Below are positions 17,646 through 27,417 of a DNA stretch of 52,381 nt, in pieces. The notes under the pieces are model-generated. The model did no database searches and was not told the origin of the DNA. It saw only the letters and a list, made by a program, of their open reading frames with translations. Both the position numbers and the translations under genes were made by a program. This DNA is from Aeromonas cavernicola (GTDB taxonomy: Bacteria > Pseudomonadota > Gammaproteobacteria > Enterobacterales > Aeromonadaceae), in NCBI RefSeq assembly GCF_002795305.1, contig NZ_PGGC01000097.1:1-52381 (forward strand), given 5' to 3'. Numbering within the stretch: position 1 is the stretch's first letter; the number at the start of each line of letters is the position of its first letter.

Positions 17646-17682
17646 AAAAAACGGGCAACAGACTGGGTCTGTTCCCGTTTTT
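17646..17682. terminator. Terminator between the rlmL operon and uup
   Basis: AAAAACGGG plus AACAGAC pairs with GTCTGTT plus CCCGTTTTT, with one bulged C and a 2-base loop. It lies in the 75-bp gap after the glutaredoxin-like gene, and both strands carry a T-tail. Confidence 0.85.
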
Positions 17683-17698
17683 AGCGCTAAATCTTAAC

Positions 17699-17926
17699 TC
17701 AATCGTGAGCCAGCCATCCCTGCAACTCGGACAACGTAAAGGGCCAGCCCAGCTCACGCCCCGCCTCATCGCGCAGTACCGGAATCCGCACCCGATAGGC
17801 CGCTAGCCACTGCTCATCCTCCATGATGTCACACTGGCGGGTGGTAGCGGCAAGCCCCGCCTGCACCACCAGCGCCCAGGCCTGCTCGCACAGGTGGCAG
17901 CCATCGGTGTGAAACAGGGTCAGCAT
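17699..17926 (-). CDS. Glutaredoxin-like protein (DUF836 family)
   Basis: 75 residues with a thioredoxin fold; TDGCHLCEQAW holds the CxxC redox pair near residue 10, and a cis-Pro segment VRIPVLRD follows at about residue 50. The family is small and of unknown substrate. The ATG overlaps the rlmL stop codon in TGATG, so the two are translationally coupled, an arrangement also common in related gammaproteobacteria. Confidence 0.88.
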   Translation of the reverse strand: MLTLFHTDGCHLCEQAWALVVQAGLAATTRQCDIMEDEQWLAAYRVRIPVLRDEAGRELGWPFTLSELQGWLAHD

Positions 17927-20097
17927 CAGGCGTTGGCCTCACTAGCGGCATGGGTGATGATCCAGCAGTTGTGGATATGCGGGTTGCGCTCAAAATCCTT
18001 CGGCCGTGTCTTCTGGGTGATGTTCTGGGCCTTGAGACCGGTGGCCTCCAGCCCCGCTAAATCCATCTTGAAGTGACGCTTATTGTTGGAGAAGACCAAG
18101 GTGCCATCCGCGGCTAGCAAGCGCTTTAAGTGCTGCATCAGCAACAGGTGGTCGCGCTGCACGTCGAAGCTCTCGTCCATCCGCTTGGAGTTCGAGAAAG
18201 TAGGCGGATCGATAAAGATGAGATCGTACTGCTCATCCGCTTCAGACAACCACTTCAAGCAGTCGGCCTGGACAAACTGGTGCTGACGGCCCACCAGCGA
18301 ATTGAGACGCATGTTGTCCTGCGCCCAGTTCAGGTAGGTGTGGGACATGTCAACCGTGGTGGTCTCGCTGGCACCGCCAAGACCTGCGTGCACGGTAGCA
18401 CTGCCGGTATAGGCGAACAGGTTCAGGAAGCGCTTGCCCTTGGCCATCTGACCCAGCATCCGGCGAGTCTGACGGTGGTCGAGGAACAGACCGGTATCCA
18501 GATAGTCGTAGAGGTTGACCCACAGACGGGCGCCATACTCTTGCACTTCCATCCGGTGCTGCTCTTCGGAGAGCTTCTGGTACTGCTGCTTACCCTCCTG
18601 ACGCTCACGCACTTTGAGGATCACCTTCTCACCATCCATGCCGGTCACCTTGATAGCGGCCTGTACCATGTCAAGCAGACGCTGGCGAGTCTTCTGAGCC
18701 GGAATGTCCTTGGGCGCGGCGTACTCTTGCACCACTAGATAGTCCTGATAACGGTCGATGGCGGCGTTGTATTCCGGCAAGTCGGCATCATAGAGGCGAT
18801 AGCAATCAATACCCTCTTTGTTGGCCCACTTCTCGAGGGTTTTCAGATTCTTGCGCAGACGGTTGGCAAAGTCCTGCGCCACCTCTTTTTGCGAAGCCAC
18901 CGAGTCAAGAGCAATCTGGTAGTTGCGCAGTTGACACTCAAGGGCCCCGTTGAACAGGCGGTATTGCTTGTCGGCACGCAGGCGCAGGCAGCTCAGCAGC
19001 TCAGGGGAGGCAGAAAGAATGGAAACTTTCCAGCCCTGAAAACTGCGACGCAGGGCATCGCCGAGGGCCTGATGCACTTCCAGCAGGGCCGGGAACTCGC
19101 CAAGGCGCTCGCCGTAGGGCGGGTTGGATATCAGCATCCCGATCTGCCGTGCGCTTTGTGGCACGTCCTGCTGTGCCTCGGCGTCCAGCGCTGGCATCGG
19201 CATCGGCAGCGGGTTTGCCAGCGCCGTCACATCGGCTTGCTTGAAAGTGATGAGGTGAGCCACACCGGCCGCTTTGGCATTGTCACGGGCTTTGAGCAGC
19301 ACTCGGCTGTCAGCATCACAACCAAACAGCTTCACGTCGCAGCGCTGCATGCCGCGTTTGGCGCGCACTTGCGCCTCCATCAGCAGGCTCTGCCACAGCT
19401 CGCTATCGTGCTGCAGCCAGCGATCGAAACCGAAGCGCTCGCGGCGCAAGGCCGGTGCCATGTCGGCAGCGATAAAGGCTGCTTCAATCAGCAAAGTACC
19501 GGAGCCGCACATGGGGTCCATCATCGGCTCGCCAGCCCAGCCGCTACGGGCAATCATGGCCACCGCCAAGTTCTCTTTAAGCGGGGCTTCACCAGTGCCC
19601 TGACGATAGAAGCGCTGGTGCAGTGCAGGGCCTGACAAGTCCAGCGTGATATTGGCCTTGCCCTTGCCCAGATGGGCCATGATCCGGATATCCGGCGACT
19701 TCTTATCCACGTCAGGACGCACATGACCACGCTTGGTGAAGCGGTCGACAATGGCATCCTTGATCTTCAGCGCACCATATTGGGTATTACGAATGGCGGG
19801 GTTGGTGCCAGTGAAATCCACCGCTATGGTCGAAGTACCTGAGAAGTGCTCTTCCCAGGGGATGGTATGGGCACCCAAATAGAGATCCAGATCGTCATTC
19901 ATCTGGAATTCAGACAGCACCAGCACGATGCGTGATGCTAGGCGGCTCCACAGACAGGCCTTATAGCCAACCGCCAGTTCACCTTTGAAATGAACGCCAG
20001 CCACCGTCTCACGGACCTGCTCAGCGCCTAGTTTAGTCAGCTCGTCGGCCAACAGGTTTTCCAGCCCTTTGGGGCAGGTTGCAAAGAATTCTTTCAT
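17926..20097 (-). CDS. rlmL: 23S rRNA methyltransferase RlmL/RlmK fusion
   Basis: 723 residues from the ATG at 20097 ([20 protein letters not shown]). The frame is open to 20133, but a TATAAT covers that upper ATG, so the shorter start is preferred. An N-terminal THUMP domain is followed by the RlmL methyltransferase ([22 protein letters not shown]; m2G2445) and then the RlmK methyltransferase ([28 protein letters not shown]; m7G2069). Both activities act on domain V of 23S rRNA. Confidence 0.96.
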   Translation of the reverse strand: MKEFFATCPKGLENLLADELTKLGAEQVRETVAGVHFKGELAVGYKACLWSRLASRIVLVLSEFQMNDDLDLYLGAHTIPWEEHFSGTSTIAVDFTGTNPAIRNTQYGALKIKDAIVDRFTKRGHVRPDVDKKSPDIRIMAHLGKGKANITLDLSGPALHQRFYRQGTGEAPLKENLAVAMIARSGWAGEPMMDPMCGSGTLLIEAAFIAADMAPALRRERFGFDRWLQHDSELWQSLLMEAQVRAKRGMQRCDVKLFGCDADSRVLLKARDNAKAAGVAHLITFKQADVTALANPLPMPMPALDAEAQQDVPQSARQIGMLISNPPYGERLGEFPALLEVHQALGDALRRSFQGWKVSILSASPELLSCLRLRADKQYRLFNGALECQLRNYQIALDSVASQKEVAQDFANRLRKNLKTLEKWANKEGIDCYRLYDADLPEYNAAIDRYQDYLVVQEYAAPKDIPAQKTRQRLLDMVQAAIKVTGMDGEKVILKVRERQEGKQQYQKLSEEQHRMEVQEYGARLWVNLYDYLDTGLFLDHRQTRRMLGQMAKGKRFLNLFAYTGSATVHAGLGGASETTTVDMSHTYLNWAQDNMRLNSLVGRQHQFVQADCLKWLSEADEQYDLIFIDPPTFSNSKRMDESFDVQRDHLLLMQHLKRLLAADGTLVFSNNKRHFKMDLAGLEATGLKAQNITQKTRPKDFERNPHIHNCWIITHAASEANA

Positions 20098-20131
20098 CAC
20101 GCTCACGGGGCAGCCATAAAAATAGTGGCGC

Positions 20132-20137
20132 ATTATA
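20132..20137 (-). promoter_or_regulatory. Candidate -10 element of the rlmL promoter
   Basis: A perfect TATAAT on the minus strand lies 35 bp before the preferred rlmL ATG. No convincing -35 is present at the expected distance. Confidence 0.4.
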
Positions 20138-20306
20138 CCTCATCGGCAGAGGGGGAGCATGTACTAAGTCAGCAAAGGCAAGTGGTCGAACAAACGAGAG
20201 CTAATCTGCGATAAGGGGTAGTGAGGCGGTATGATAACGAGCCGGCGACTGGTGATAATGCAGGTGGCAATGATGTCAACTCAAACGGGGCACGACATTA
20301 GGTTAA

Positions 20307-20843
20307 TTAGCTGACTTGGCGCAAGAATTTGTTGCTGGGCAGCCGCGCCTGCATACGATTATTCATCACTTTGATAACCCCAAAACAGGGTAAGGTCTTA
20401 CTGGTGGTCAGAATCAGGGAGGCGCCGACATTCATACAAACGCTAGCTTGAGCACCAGCCTCAATCACCATGAACTCCCCTGAGCTATGAGACGTTGTCA
20501 TCACCACTAATTCGCCAACCGATGGTGTAAATTGGCCAAGCTGTTCATTAAAAAACCAGCTTTGTGGCATTAACGGTTTATAAAATCGACTGACCGCAAT
20601 GGCATTAAGCACTAATTGTACTTGCTGTGGCACCGTTAACATTAACTCGGGCAATTGATCAAAAAGTTGATAATAAAGGGCGGTGTCATCGACACTAAAC
20701 GCTTGCAAGCTAAATGCACTTGGTATCAATTGCCGCCCTTTATATTCGGTGGCAAATAGCATGTTATCCGATAGCTCCAACATAAGCCGATCAGTTTGAC
20801 CATCGTAGTACCACTGCCAGCAATCTGTTGGTTGAATAAACAT
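20307..20843 (-). CDS. zapC: Cell division protein ZapC
   Basis: 178 residues, near the 180 of E. coli ZapC. Similarity is seen at WQWYYDGQTDRLMLELSDNM, in VDDTALYYQLFDQLPEL, QVQLVLNAIAVSRFYKPLMP and the C-terminal INNR-type segment IKVMNNRMQARLP. ZapC is a cytoplasmic Z-ring-associated protein that bundles FtsZ filaments. It is downstream of pyrD on the same strand, as in E. coli, separated by a structured 88-bp gap. Confidence 0.88.
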   Translation of the reverse strand: MFIQPTDCWQWYYDGQTDRLMLELSDNMLFATEYKGRQLIPSAFSLQAFSVDDTALYYQLFDQLPELMLTVPQQVQLVLNAIAVSRFYKPLMPQSWFFNEQLGQFTPSVGELVVMTTSHSSGEFMVIEAGAQASVCMNVGASLILTTSKTLPCFGVIKVMNNRMQARLPSNKFLRQVS

Positions 20844-20867
20844 GTCGGAGCCCTTATTTGAATAATC

Positions 20868-20913
20868 TTATTTGACTTTATTGTATGTTGCTAAAATCAG
20901 CAACGTCAAATAA
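20868..20913 (-). promoter_or_regulatory. Nested hairpins between pyrD and zapC
   Basis: GTCAAATAA (20905-20913) can pair with TTATTTGAC (20868-20876), and inside it AGCAAC (20899-20904) pairs with GTTGCT (20887-20892). The structure sits 25 bp before the zapC ATG. It lacks a clear T-tail, so it looks more like a leader or processing structure than a terminator. Confidence 0.4.
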
Positions 20914-20931
20914 AAGGCCCCGAACCATGTT

Positions 20932-21942
20932 TTATATATTGCTGACGATCTCTTTCACCAATTTAGGCCCTTTATAAATAAAGCCGCTATAAATTTGCAC
21001 CAAACTAGCCCCAGCCGCTAATTTCTCCCGAGCCGCCATGGCGCTATCAATACCACCCACCCCGATGATGGGTAACGCACCTTGTAAGGCTTGGGCGAGC
21101 CGGCGGATAAGTTCCGTACTCTTATGCTGCAAAGGACGCCCACTGAGCCCCCCCGCCTCCCCCGCATGGGGCAGGTCATAAATCATCTCCCGTTCCAGCG
21201 TGGTGTTGGTGGCGATAACCCCATCGATCTTATTTTTGATCAACGATGCTGCCACTTGATTAATTTCATCAAAGCTAAGATCTGGCGCAATTTTAACTGC
21301 CAGAGGAACGTATTTATTATATTTGGCGGCGAGCTCTTGCTGGCGAAGCTTAAGGGCTGCCAGCAATTCATCGAGTGCTTCACCATATTGCAGTTGACGT
21401 AACCCTGGCGTGTTGGGAGAAGAGATATTCACGGCGATATAACCGGCATGATCATAAACTTTGTCCATGCAGATCAGATAATCGTCTTTACCCTGCTCGA
21501 TCGGCGTATCTTTGTTTTTGCCGATATTAATGCCAATCACCCCTTGATATTTTGCTGCTTTCACTCGCTCAATCAGGTGATCCACCCCCTTGTTGTTAAA
21601 CCCCATCCGGTTGATGATCCCTTCCGCCGGAATAACCCGAAATAAGCGCGGTTTATCATTGCCACTTTGTGGTTTAGGGGTCACGGTGCCCACTTCAAGA
21701 AAGCCAAAGCCCATCGCACCCAGCGCATCGATACACTCCCCATCCTTATCCAAGCCAGCCGCCAAGCCAACAGGATTAGCAAACGAGAGGCCCATGACCG
21801 TCACGGGACGAGCAGGAAGGTGCTGGCGGAAAAAATACTCAAGAGGGGTACCGAGCAGACGCGGCAAGTATTTCATCGAAAGATCATGTGCCTGCTCAGG
21901 ATCGAGTTTGAACAGGAAATGCCTAGCGAGGGGGTACAGCAT
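20932..21942 (-). CDS. pyrD: Dihydroorotate dehydrogenase (quinone), class 2
   Basis: 336 residues, the length of E. coli PyrD. The N-terminal amphipathic helix ([20 protein letters not shown]) is the membrane- and quinone-binding region of class 2 enzymes. NRMGFNNKG binds substrate, [14 protein letters not shown] carries the catalytic Ser and substrate Asn, and GVGGIDS binds FMN phosphate. It oxidises dihydroorotate to orotate in pyrimidine synthesis. The RBS (AAGGAG) directly follows the NAD-GDH terminator. Confidence 0.97.
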   Translation of the reverse strand: MLYPLARHFLFKLDPEQAHDLSMKYLPRLLGTPLEYFFRQHLPARPVTVMGLSFANPVGLAAGLDKDGECIDALGAMGFGFLEVGTVTPKPQSGNDKPRLFRVIPAEGIINRMGFNNKGVDHLIERVKAAKYQGVIGINIGKNKDTPIEQGKDDYLICMDKVYDHAGYIAVNISSPNTPGLRQLQYGEALDELLAALKLRQQELAAKYNKYVPLAVKIAPDLSFDEINQVAASLIKNKIDGVIATNTTLEREMIYDLPHAGEAGGLSGRPLQHKSTELIRRLAQALQGALPIIGVGGIDSAMAAREKLAAGASLVQIYSGFIYKGPKLVKEIVSNI

Positions 21943-21955
21943 AGTTGCTCCTTAA

Positions 21956-21984
21956 AAAAGCCTTGGCTCCAGGCCAAGGCTTTT
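21956..21984 (-). terminator. Terminator after the NAD-glutamate dehydrogenase gene
   Basis: AAAAGCCTTGG and CCAAGGCTTTT pair with a 7-base loop; the minus-strand product ends in a T6 run 25-50 bp after the stop. The pyrD RBS begins immediately after the T-tract. Confidence 0.9.
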
Positions 21985-22008
21985 GCGGTAATGCCTTTAA
22001 CGTGATGA

Positions 22009-25000
22009 TTAAAGGGGGCGGCAATGTAACTGGAGCAGGTTCAACTCCCGCAGGGCTACCGAAAATTTGGCAAACTCATGGGTACTGCTGGTCTTAAAAT
22101 CCGCCAGCATATGACGCCAGCGAGATAACAGTTGCTCATGCTCCGCAATCCAATCGGCCAGTATGGTAGCGCATTCACCCTCCCCTTTGTACCCTTCGAG
22201 TACCACCGCGGTGAGGCTACGCTGCTGCCAGTCGAGCTCTTCACGAAACGAGGCGCGGGCCATCGCTTGCCAATGGTTACCCACTGGCTGGCCATTGATC
22301 TGCTCTAAGAACCAATGCAAATCGAGCTTGACGCCTAATTGGTAGTACACATTGGCAGCCCGCAGCAGATCGGTTTGATGCTGCGCCGCGATTTGCGCCA
22401 AATCCAAACTAGAAAAGAGGCTGCTCATGTGGGCCACCTGACGCGCAATGGCACTCGGCACCTGCTTTGCAACCCATGCCGCGACAGCTTGACGATGCTC
22501 GGCCACCTCACTCTCATCCATCACCTCGTACAGATGTTGGCTAAGGGTCTCAAAGGCGGGACGGAAAAAGGCAATGTTGTCGCGGATGCTCCAACTGCGC
22601 TGACGAGCCCGCAAAAACCAGCGGGTCGCCCGCCGCACGATACGGCGGCTGTAAAACATCAGCGCTAGCTGGGTGCTGGCATCGAGCTGGTTATCGGCCT
22701 GTTCCAGCTCACGCCATAAGGTCTCCATGCCGAAGACCTCGCGGGCCATGGCAAAACAGCAAGCGATATCGGCGACCGACGCCCCAGTCTCATCCTGCAT
22801 TCGGCTGGCAAAGTTAAGCCCCATGTCATTGACCAACATGTTCGCCACGCGGGTAGCAATGATCTCTCCACGCAGGGGATGCTGGGCTAATTGGGCGCCA
22901 AATCGGGCTTGTAGCTGGGCGGGGAAACTGGTGACAAGCAAGTTCGCCAAAAACGGCTCGTCGGTGATCTCTGGGCAGTTAAGTTGCTCTTTTAACACCA
23001 TCTTGCCATAGGCCACCAGCACCGCCAGCTCAGGCCGAGTCAGGCCCTGCCCCGCCGCCATCCGCTCGGCGAGCTCTTCATCAGAGGGGAGGAACTCAAG
23101 ATTGCGGTCCAGTTTACCTTCCCGTTCAAGCGTTTGGATAAAGCGCTGCTGCTCCTTGAGCTGATCGGGCCCGCCGACACGGGTCACCGAGATCGATTGC
23201 GACTGGCGATAGGCGTTGGTGATCACAATGTGTGCAACGTCGTCGGTCATCTCATAGAGCATCTGGTTACGCTGCTTGAGGGTCAGGTCCCCCGCCGCCA
23301 CCAACTGGTTGAGCAAAATTTTGATGTTGACCTCGTTGTCGGAACAATCCACCCCGCCGACGTTGTCAGTAAAATCGGTGTTGATCCGACCACCTTGGCT
23401 GGCATACTCCACCCGCCCTAGCTGGGTAAAACCGAGGTTGCCCCCCTCGCCGACGATCCGTGCTCGCACGTCGCGGCCATTGACCCGCAGCCCGTCATTA
23501 CTGCGGTCGCCAACGTCGGCATCACTCTCACGAGCGCTTTTGACATAGGTGCCGATCCCCCCGTTCCACAGCAGATCCACATCCAAACAGAGCAGGGCCT
23601 TGATCAGCTCGTTGGGTGCCATGCTGGCCTTGTCGCAGCCAAGTAATGCCTGGATCTGGGGCGTCAACGGAATCGATTTTGCCGAGCGCAGGAAGATCCC
23701 GCCGCCCGCTGAGATGAGCGTACGGTCATAGTCATCCCAACTTGAGCCTGGCAACTCAAACAGCCGCCGCCGCTCAACAACACTCTTGGCGGCATCGGGA
23801 TCAGGATCGATAAAAATATGCTGATGGTTGAACGCCCCCACCAACCGAGTGTGTTCGCAGAGCAACATGCCGTTACCAAACACATCGCCCGCCATATCGC
23901 CAATACCCACACAGCTAAAATCGGTGGTCTGACAGTTGATGCCCATTTCACGAAAATGGCGTTTCACCGACTCCCAAGCACCACGGGCGGTGATCCCCAT
24001 TTTTTTATGGTCATAGCCAACTGAACCACCCGAGGCAAACGCATCGCCCAGCCAGTGGCCATATTCAAGGCTGATCTCGTTGGCTATATCGGAGAAGGTC
24101 GCGGTGCCCTTGTCGGCAGCAACCACTAGGTAGTAGTCATCCTCGTCGTGACGCACCATGGATTTCGGCGGTATCACCTCACCGCCGATGATGTTATCGG
24201 TCACATCGAGCAGGCCACGGATAAACAGGCGGTAGCAGGCCTTCCCCTCCTCCAACACCGTGGTACGAGGCGCCCCCTGCGGCATCTGTTTACAATAGAA
24301 GCCGCCCTTGGCGCCGACCGGCACGATCACCGTGTTCTTGACCTGCTGTGCCTTGACCAATCCCAGCACCTCGGTGCGAAAATCCTCTTTACGATCGGAC
24401 CAGCGCAGGCCACCTCGGGCCACCTTCCCCCAGCGCAGATGGACCCCCTCTACCCGCGGTGAATAGACAAAAATCTCAAATTTCGGCAGCGGCAGCGGCA
24501 TCTCACTGATCGAGGCGGGGGCCAGCTTGAAGGAAATGTAGGGCTTGATGTTCCCCGCGCTATCTAGCTGGTAGTAGTTAGTGCGTAAGGTGGCATCGAT
24601 CATCTCCACATAACGGCGGATGATGCGATCGTCATCGAGGTTGGCGACCTGATCGAGCTTGGCGGCCAGCGCCTCGCGCAGCCGAGTGTGGGCCTGTTCA
24701 TCCTGCAAGCCTGCAGGATTAAGCCGCAGCTCAAACAGGGCAAACAGCTGCTCGGCGATATCCGGGTAACGGGTGAGCACCTCTTCGATATACGCCTGAC
24801 TGAAGGAGACGCCAGTCTGACGCATGTATTTGGCATACGCACGCAGCACCGAGACTTGACGGCCGGTCAGGCCAGCCCCCAGCACTAAGCGGTTAAAACC
24901 GTCATCTTCCAGCTGTTTGTACCACACCGCCGCAAACGCCTGCTGAAAACGCTGCTGGCTCTGTTCAAGGCTAAATGGCTGATCACCATGGAGCAACATG

Positions 25001-26847
25001 GAAAAATCGAGGACCCAGAACATCTCGTCCGCTGGCGTTCGCACCTGATAGGGCGTCTCACCAATGATCCGCAGTCCCATATTTTCCAACATCGGCAGCA
25101 CGTCTGAGAGGAAGATGGGCTCGCTGCGATGAAACAGCTTAAGCCGTACCCGCCGGTCGTTTTGCTCCTCCTGCGCGCGGTAAAACAACATGCCAAGCGG
25201 CTCGGTTTCACTGAGGTTATCCAGCGCCATGATGTCCGCAACGGCTGCGCTCGGTAACACCTCTTCTTTATAAGCTCGCGGAAACGCCGCACTGAACCGG
25301 CGACGCAGGGTATTACCACGGGCTTCGCCATAATGGGAGAGCAGGGCTGCATCGAGTCGGTCATCCCAACTGCGCGCCGCTTCAATCAGGTTGTTTTGCA
25401 CTTCGTTCACATCCACGTCGACGTTGTTGTTGTTGACCCGCACGATGTAGTGCGTGCGTGCGAGCACCCCTTCGGTGAAGTAGACATTAAACTCCACATC
25501 AAAACTGCTGCCGAAATAAGCCTGCAAGATTTGCTGGGTCTTGATCCGCAGCGCCGTGTTGTAACGCTCCTTGGTCACATAGACCATGCAGGAGAAGAAA
25601 CGGCCATAGAGATCTCGGCGCACGAACAACCGCAGCATGTCCCGCTCCTGCATCTCCAACACCCCAAGACCGGTGGCGAGCAGCTCCTCCTCTTGCGCTT
25701 GGATCAGCTCGTCCCGAGGATAGGTTTCCAGCACATTGAGCAGCGCCTTGTAGGCATGGGAGCCCTTCTCATGGCCAGAAGCCGCCATGATCCGCGCCAG
25801 TCGATGGCTGATCAGCGGGATCTGGGTCGCGCTGGTGTTATAGATGGAGGAGGCATACAGCCCGATAAAGCGATCTTCCCCCACCACTTTGCCCTCATCG
25901 TCAAACCGTTTGATACCGATGTAATCCACATAGGCTGGGCGATGCACCCGTGATTTGCTGTTGGATTTGGTGAGGATCAATAAAGAGCGACTCAGGGCCG
26001 CATGACGAGCGCTGGCGGGCATATCCCCCAAGCGCTGCCCCACCTCCTTGATGGAGTTTTTCATCAACCCTAGGCTAGAGCTCGCTTGGGGCAAGATTTC
26101 ATGATCCCCCCCTATCGCCTGAACGTCATAGCGGCGATAGCCCATCAGGGTAAAATTGTGCGCCGCCACCCACTTGAGAAAGGCCACGCACGAGTCAATC
26201 TCGGCTTGGCTGGCCGGATGCTTGCGTTTGGGCAGCTCCGCGATGATCTCGTTCAGACGCGCCAGCATGGGCTGCCAATCCCCCACCGCCAGCGCCACCT
26301 CATCGGCCACCGACCTGAGCTCTGTGGTCAGCTCGGCCATCTGCGCCTCGCAGGTCAGGTGATCGATCTCAATCAGGAAGACCGTCTCGACCGATGTTTG
26401 TGCGGCGCTGTTTTCAAGACCTAACATCGCGCTGATCTTGCCATCATCCCCCCGCACCAGATGCAACGGTTGGTGCAGCATCATGTGCGCCGTGATGTTC
26501 AAGCGCTTGAGCGCCATCCGGATGGAGTCCACCAAGAAAGGGGTGTCTTGCAAAATGATCTCGACAATGGTGTGTGGCGATTGCCAGCCATGGCGAGTCA
26601 ACTCGGGATTGTAAACGTGAATATACGGCTCGGTGGTAGTGCGTTGATTGAGGGCATTCCACAAGCTCAAGGCGGCGCCGTAAAGATCACTATCATTGCG
26701 GTCATGTAAATCAGAACTGGCCATGTTGCCGTAGAACTTGGCCACAAACCCACTGATGAGCGGGGCACTGGCAGGGGGAAGTTTCTGTTGCACAAGCGTG
26801 ATAACGTTTTCAAGCAGGACGGAGATCGGGGCGTCTTTCAATGCCAT
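22009..26847 (-). CDS. NAD-specific glutamate dehydrogenase, large (about 180-kDa) class
   Basis: 1612 residues in one frame, the size of the GDH-180 family known from Pseudomonas, Streptomyces, Shewanella and Aeromonas. The catalytic GDH core lies about residues 820-1180: KVARGGLRWSDRKEDFRTEV holds substrate-binding residues, VPVGAKGGFYCK the catalytic Lys region, and GDMAGDVFGNGML the NAD-binding motif. Long N- and C-terminal regions are regulatory. It deaminates glutamate to 2-oxoglutarate for catabolism of amino acids such as arginine. It stands alone, with its own terminator. Confidence 0.96.
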   Translation of the reverse strand: MALKDAPISVLLENVITLVQQKLPPASAPLISGFVAKFYGNMASSDLHDRNDSDLYGAALSLWNALNQRTTTEPYIHVYNPELTRHGWQSPHTIVEIILQDTPFLVDSIRMALKRLNITAHMMLHQPLHLVRGDDGKISAMLGLENSAAQTSVETVFLIEIDHLTCEAQMAELTTELRSVADEVALAVGDWQPMLARLNEIIAELPKRKHPASQAEIDSCVAFLKWVAAHNFTLMGYRRYDVQAIGGDHEILPQASSSLGLMKNSIKEVGQRLGDMPASARHAALSRSLLILTKSNSKSRVHRPAYVDYIGIKRFDDEGKVVGEDRFIGLYASSIYNTSATQIPLISHRLARIMAASGHEKGSHAYKALLNVLETYPRDELIQAQEEELLATGLGVLEMQERDMLRLFVRRDLYGRFFSCMVYVTKERYNTALRIKTQQILQAYFGSSFDVEFNVYFTEGVLARTHYIVRVNNNNVDVDVNEVQNNLIEAARSWDDRLDAALLSHYGEARGNTLRRRFSAAFPRAYKEEVLPSAAVADIMALDNLSETEPLGMLFYRAQEEQNDRRVRLKLFHRSEPIFLSDVLPMLENMGLRIIGETPYQVRTPADEMFWVLDFSMLLHGDQPFSLEQSQQRFQQAFAAVWYKQLEDDGFNRLVLGAGLTGRQVSVLRAYAKYMRQTGVSFSQAYIEEVLTRYPDIAEQLFALFELRLNPAGLQDEQAHTRLREALAAKLDQVANLDDDRIIRRYVEMIDATLRTNYYQLDSAGNIKPYISFKLAPASISEMPLPLPKFEIFVYSPRVEGVHLRWGKVARGGLRWSDRKEDFRTEVLGLVKAQQVKNTVIVPVGAKGGFYCKQMPQGAPRTTVLEEGKACYRLFIRGLLDVTDNIIGGEVIPPKSMVRHDEDDYYLVVAADKGTATFSDIANEISLEYGHWLGDAFASGGSVGYDHKKMGITARGAWESVKRHFREMGINCQTTDFSCVGIGDMAGDVFGNGMLLCEHTRLVGAFNHQHIFIDPDPDAAKSVVERRRLFELPGSSWDDYDRTLISAGGGIFLRSAKSIPLTPQIQALLGCDKASMAPNELIKALLCLDVDLLWNGGIGTYVKSARESDADVGDRSNDGLRVNGRDVRARIVGEGGNLGFTQLGRVEYASQGGRINTDFTDNVGGVDCSDNEVNIKILLNQLVAAGDLTLKQRNQMLYEMTDDVAHIVITNAYRQSQSISVTRVGGPDQLKEQQRFIQTLEREGKLDRNLEFLPSDEELAERMAAGQGLTRPELAVLVAYGKMVLKEQLNCPEITDEPFLANLLVTSFPAQLQARFGAQLAQHPLRGEIIATRVANMLVNDMGLNFASRMQDETGASVADIACCFAMAREVFGMETLWRELEQADNQLDASTQLALMFYSRRIVRRATRWFLRARQRSWSIRDNIAFFRPAFETLSQHLYEVMDESEVAEHRQAVAAWVAKQVPSAIARQVAHMSSLFSSLDLAQIAAQHQTDLLRAANVYYQLGVKLDLHWFLEQINGQPVGNHWQAMARASFREELDWQQRSLTAVVLEGYKGEGECATILADWIAEHEQLLSRWRHMLADFKTSSTHEFAKFSVALRELNLLQLHCRPL

Positions 26848-27005
26848 GGTGAGCTTCCTTATCGGATGACATTAACCACTGCCACAGCGACCGCCAGCTA
26901 AGTGGCTCGCTGAGGCAGTATTGTTGCGAAGTGTAATGGCTTCGATAAGGTAAGGCGAGCAGGGATGCTAATGAGATGTTAAAAAATCGGTAAAGATCCC
27001 AGCTT

Positions 27006-27047
27006 AACGTCTGGTATGTTTTACCAAAAAACAAAAAACCAGACGTT
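27006..27047. other. Hairpin in the gap before the NAD-GDH gene
   Basis: AACGTCTGGT (27006-27015) pairs with ACCAGACGTT (27038-27047) around a 22-base A-rich loop. It lies between the DUF2835 gene and the NAD-GDH gene and could terminate the former or bind a regulator; no T-tail follows on the minus strand. The remaining 26848-27125 gap shows no gene. Confidence 0.4.
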
Positions 27048-27125
27048 TTCACTACGTTTTTGGCAATAATGCGGATGAATAGCAGCAATATCCCGATCAA
27101 TATGCAGATAACCGCTCACTGCGGC

Positions 27126-27347
27126 TTACTTGATGCGCTCAAGACTGACAAAACGGTGATCATCTTGGGTGTTCAAGCGAAAATAGCCATGCACCCCGCT
27201 GATGGAGATAAAAGGCCGCAATTTCTCCAGGGCCAGCTCAAGGGTTAACCCTTGCTCACAGCGCACCACCAGCCGCCGGACGTGGCCTTGATACATCAGC
27301 ATGATCTCCTCGCTAGAAAGCGATAACCGAAAAGTAAACTGCTTCAC
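27126..27347 (-). CDS. DUF2835 family protein
   Basis: 73 residues from a GTG at 27347 (MKQFTFRLSLSSEEIMLMY), chosen because AGGAG lies five bases upstream; the frame is open to 27398 but without an RBS. YQGHVRRLVVRCEQGLTLE, LRPFISISGVHGYFRL and FVSLERI match the conserved blocks of DUF2835, a small family of unknown function in gammaproteobacteria. It lies 71 bp downstream of pepN on the same strand. Confidence 0.85.
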   Translation of the reverse strand: MKQFTFRLSLSSEEIMLMYQGHVRRLVVRCEQGLTLELALEKLRPFISISGVHGYFRLNTQDDHRFVSLERIK

Positions 27348-27417
27348 GTTCACTCCTGATAACAGATGGCTTGCACACGATCGGGTTGGCGAGCGCACTC
27401 CCCAACCCGATAATCAC

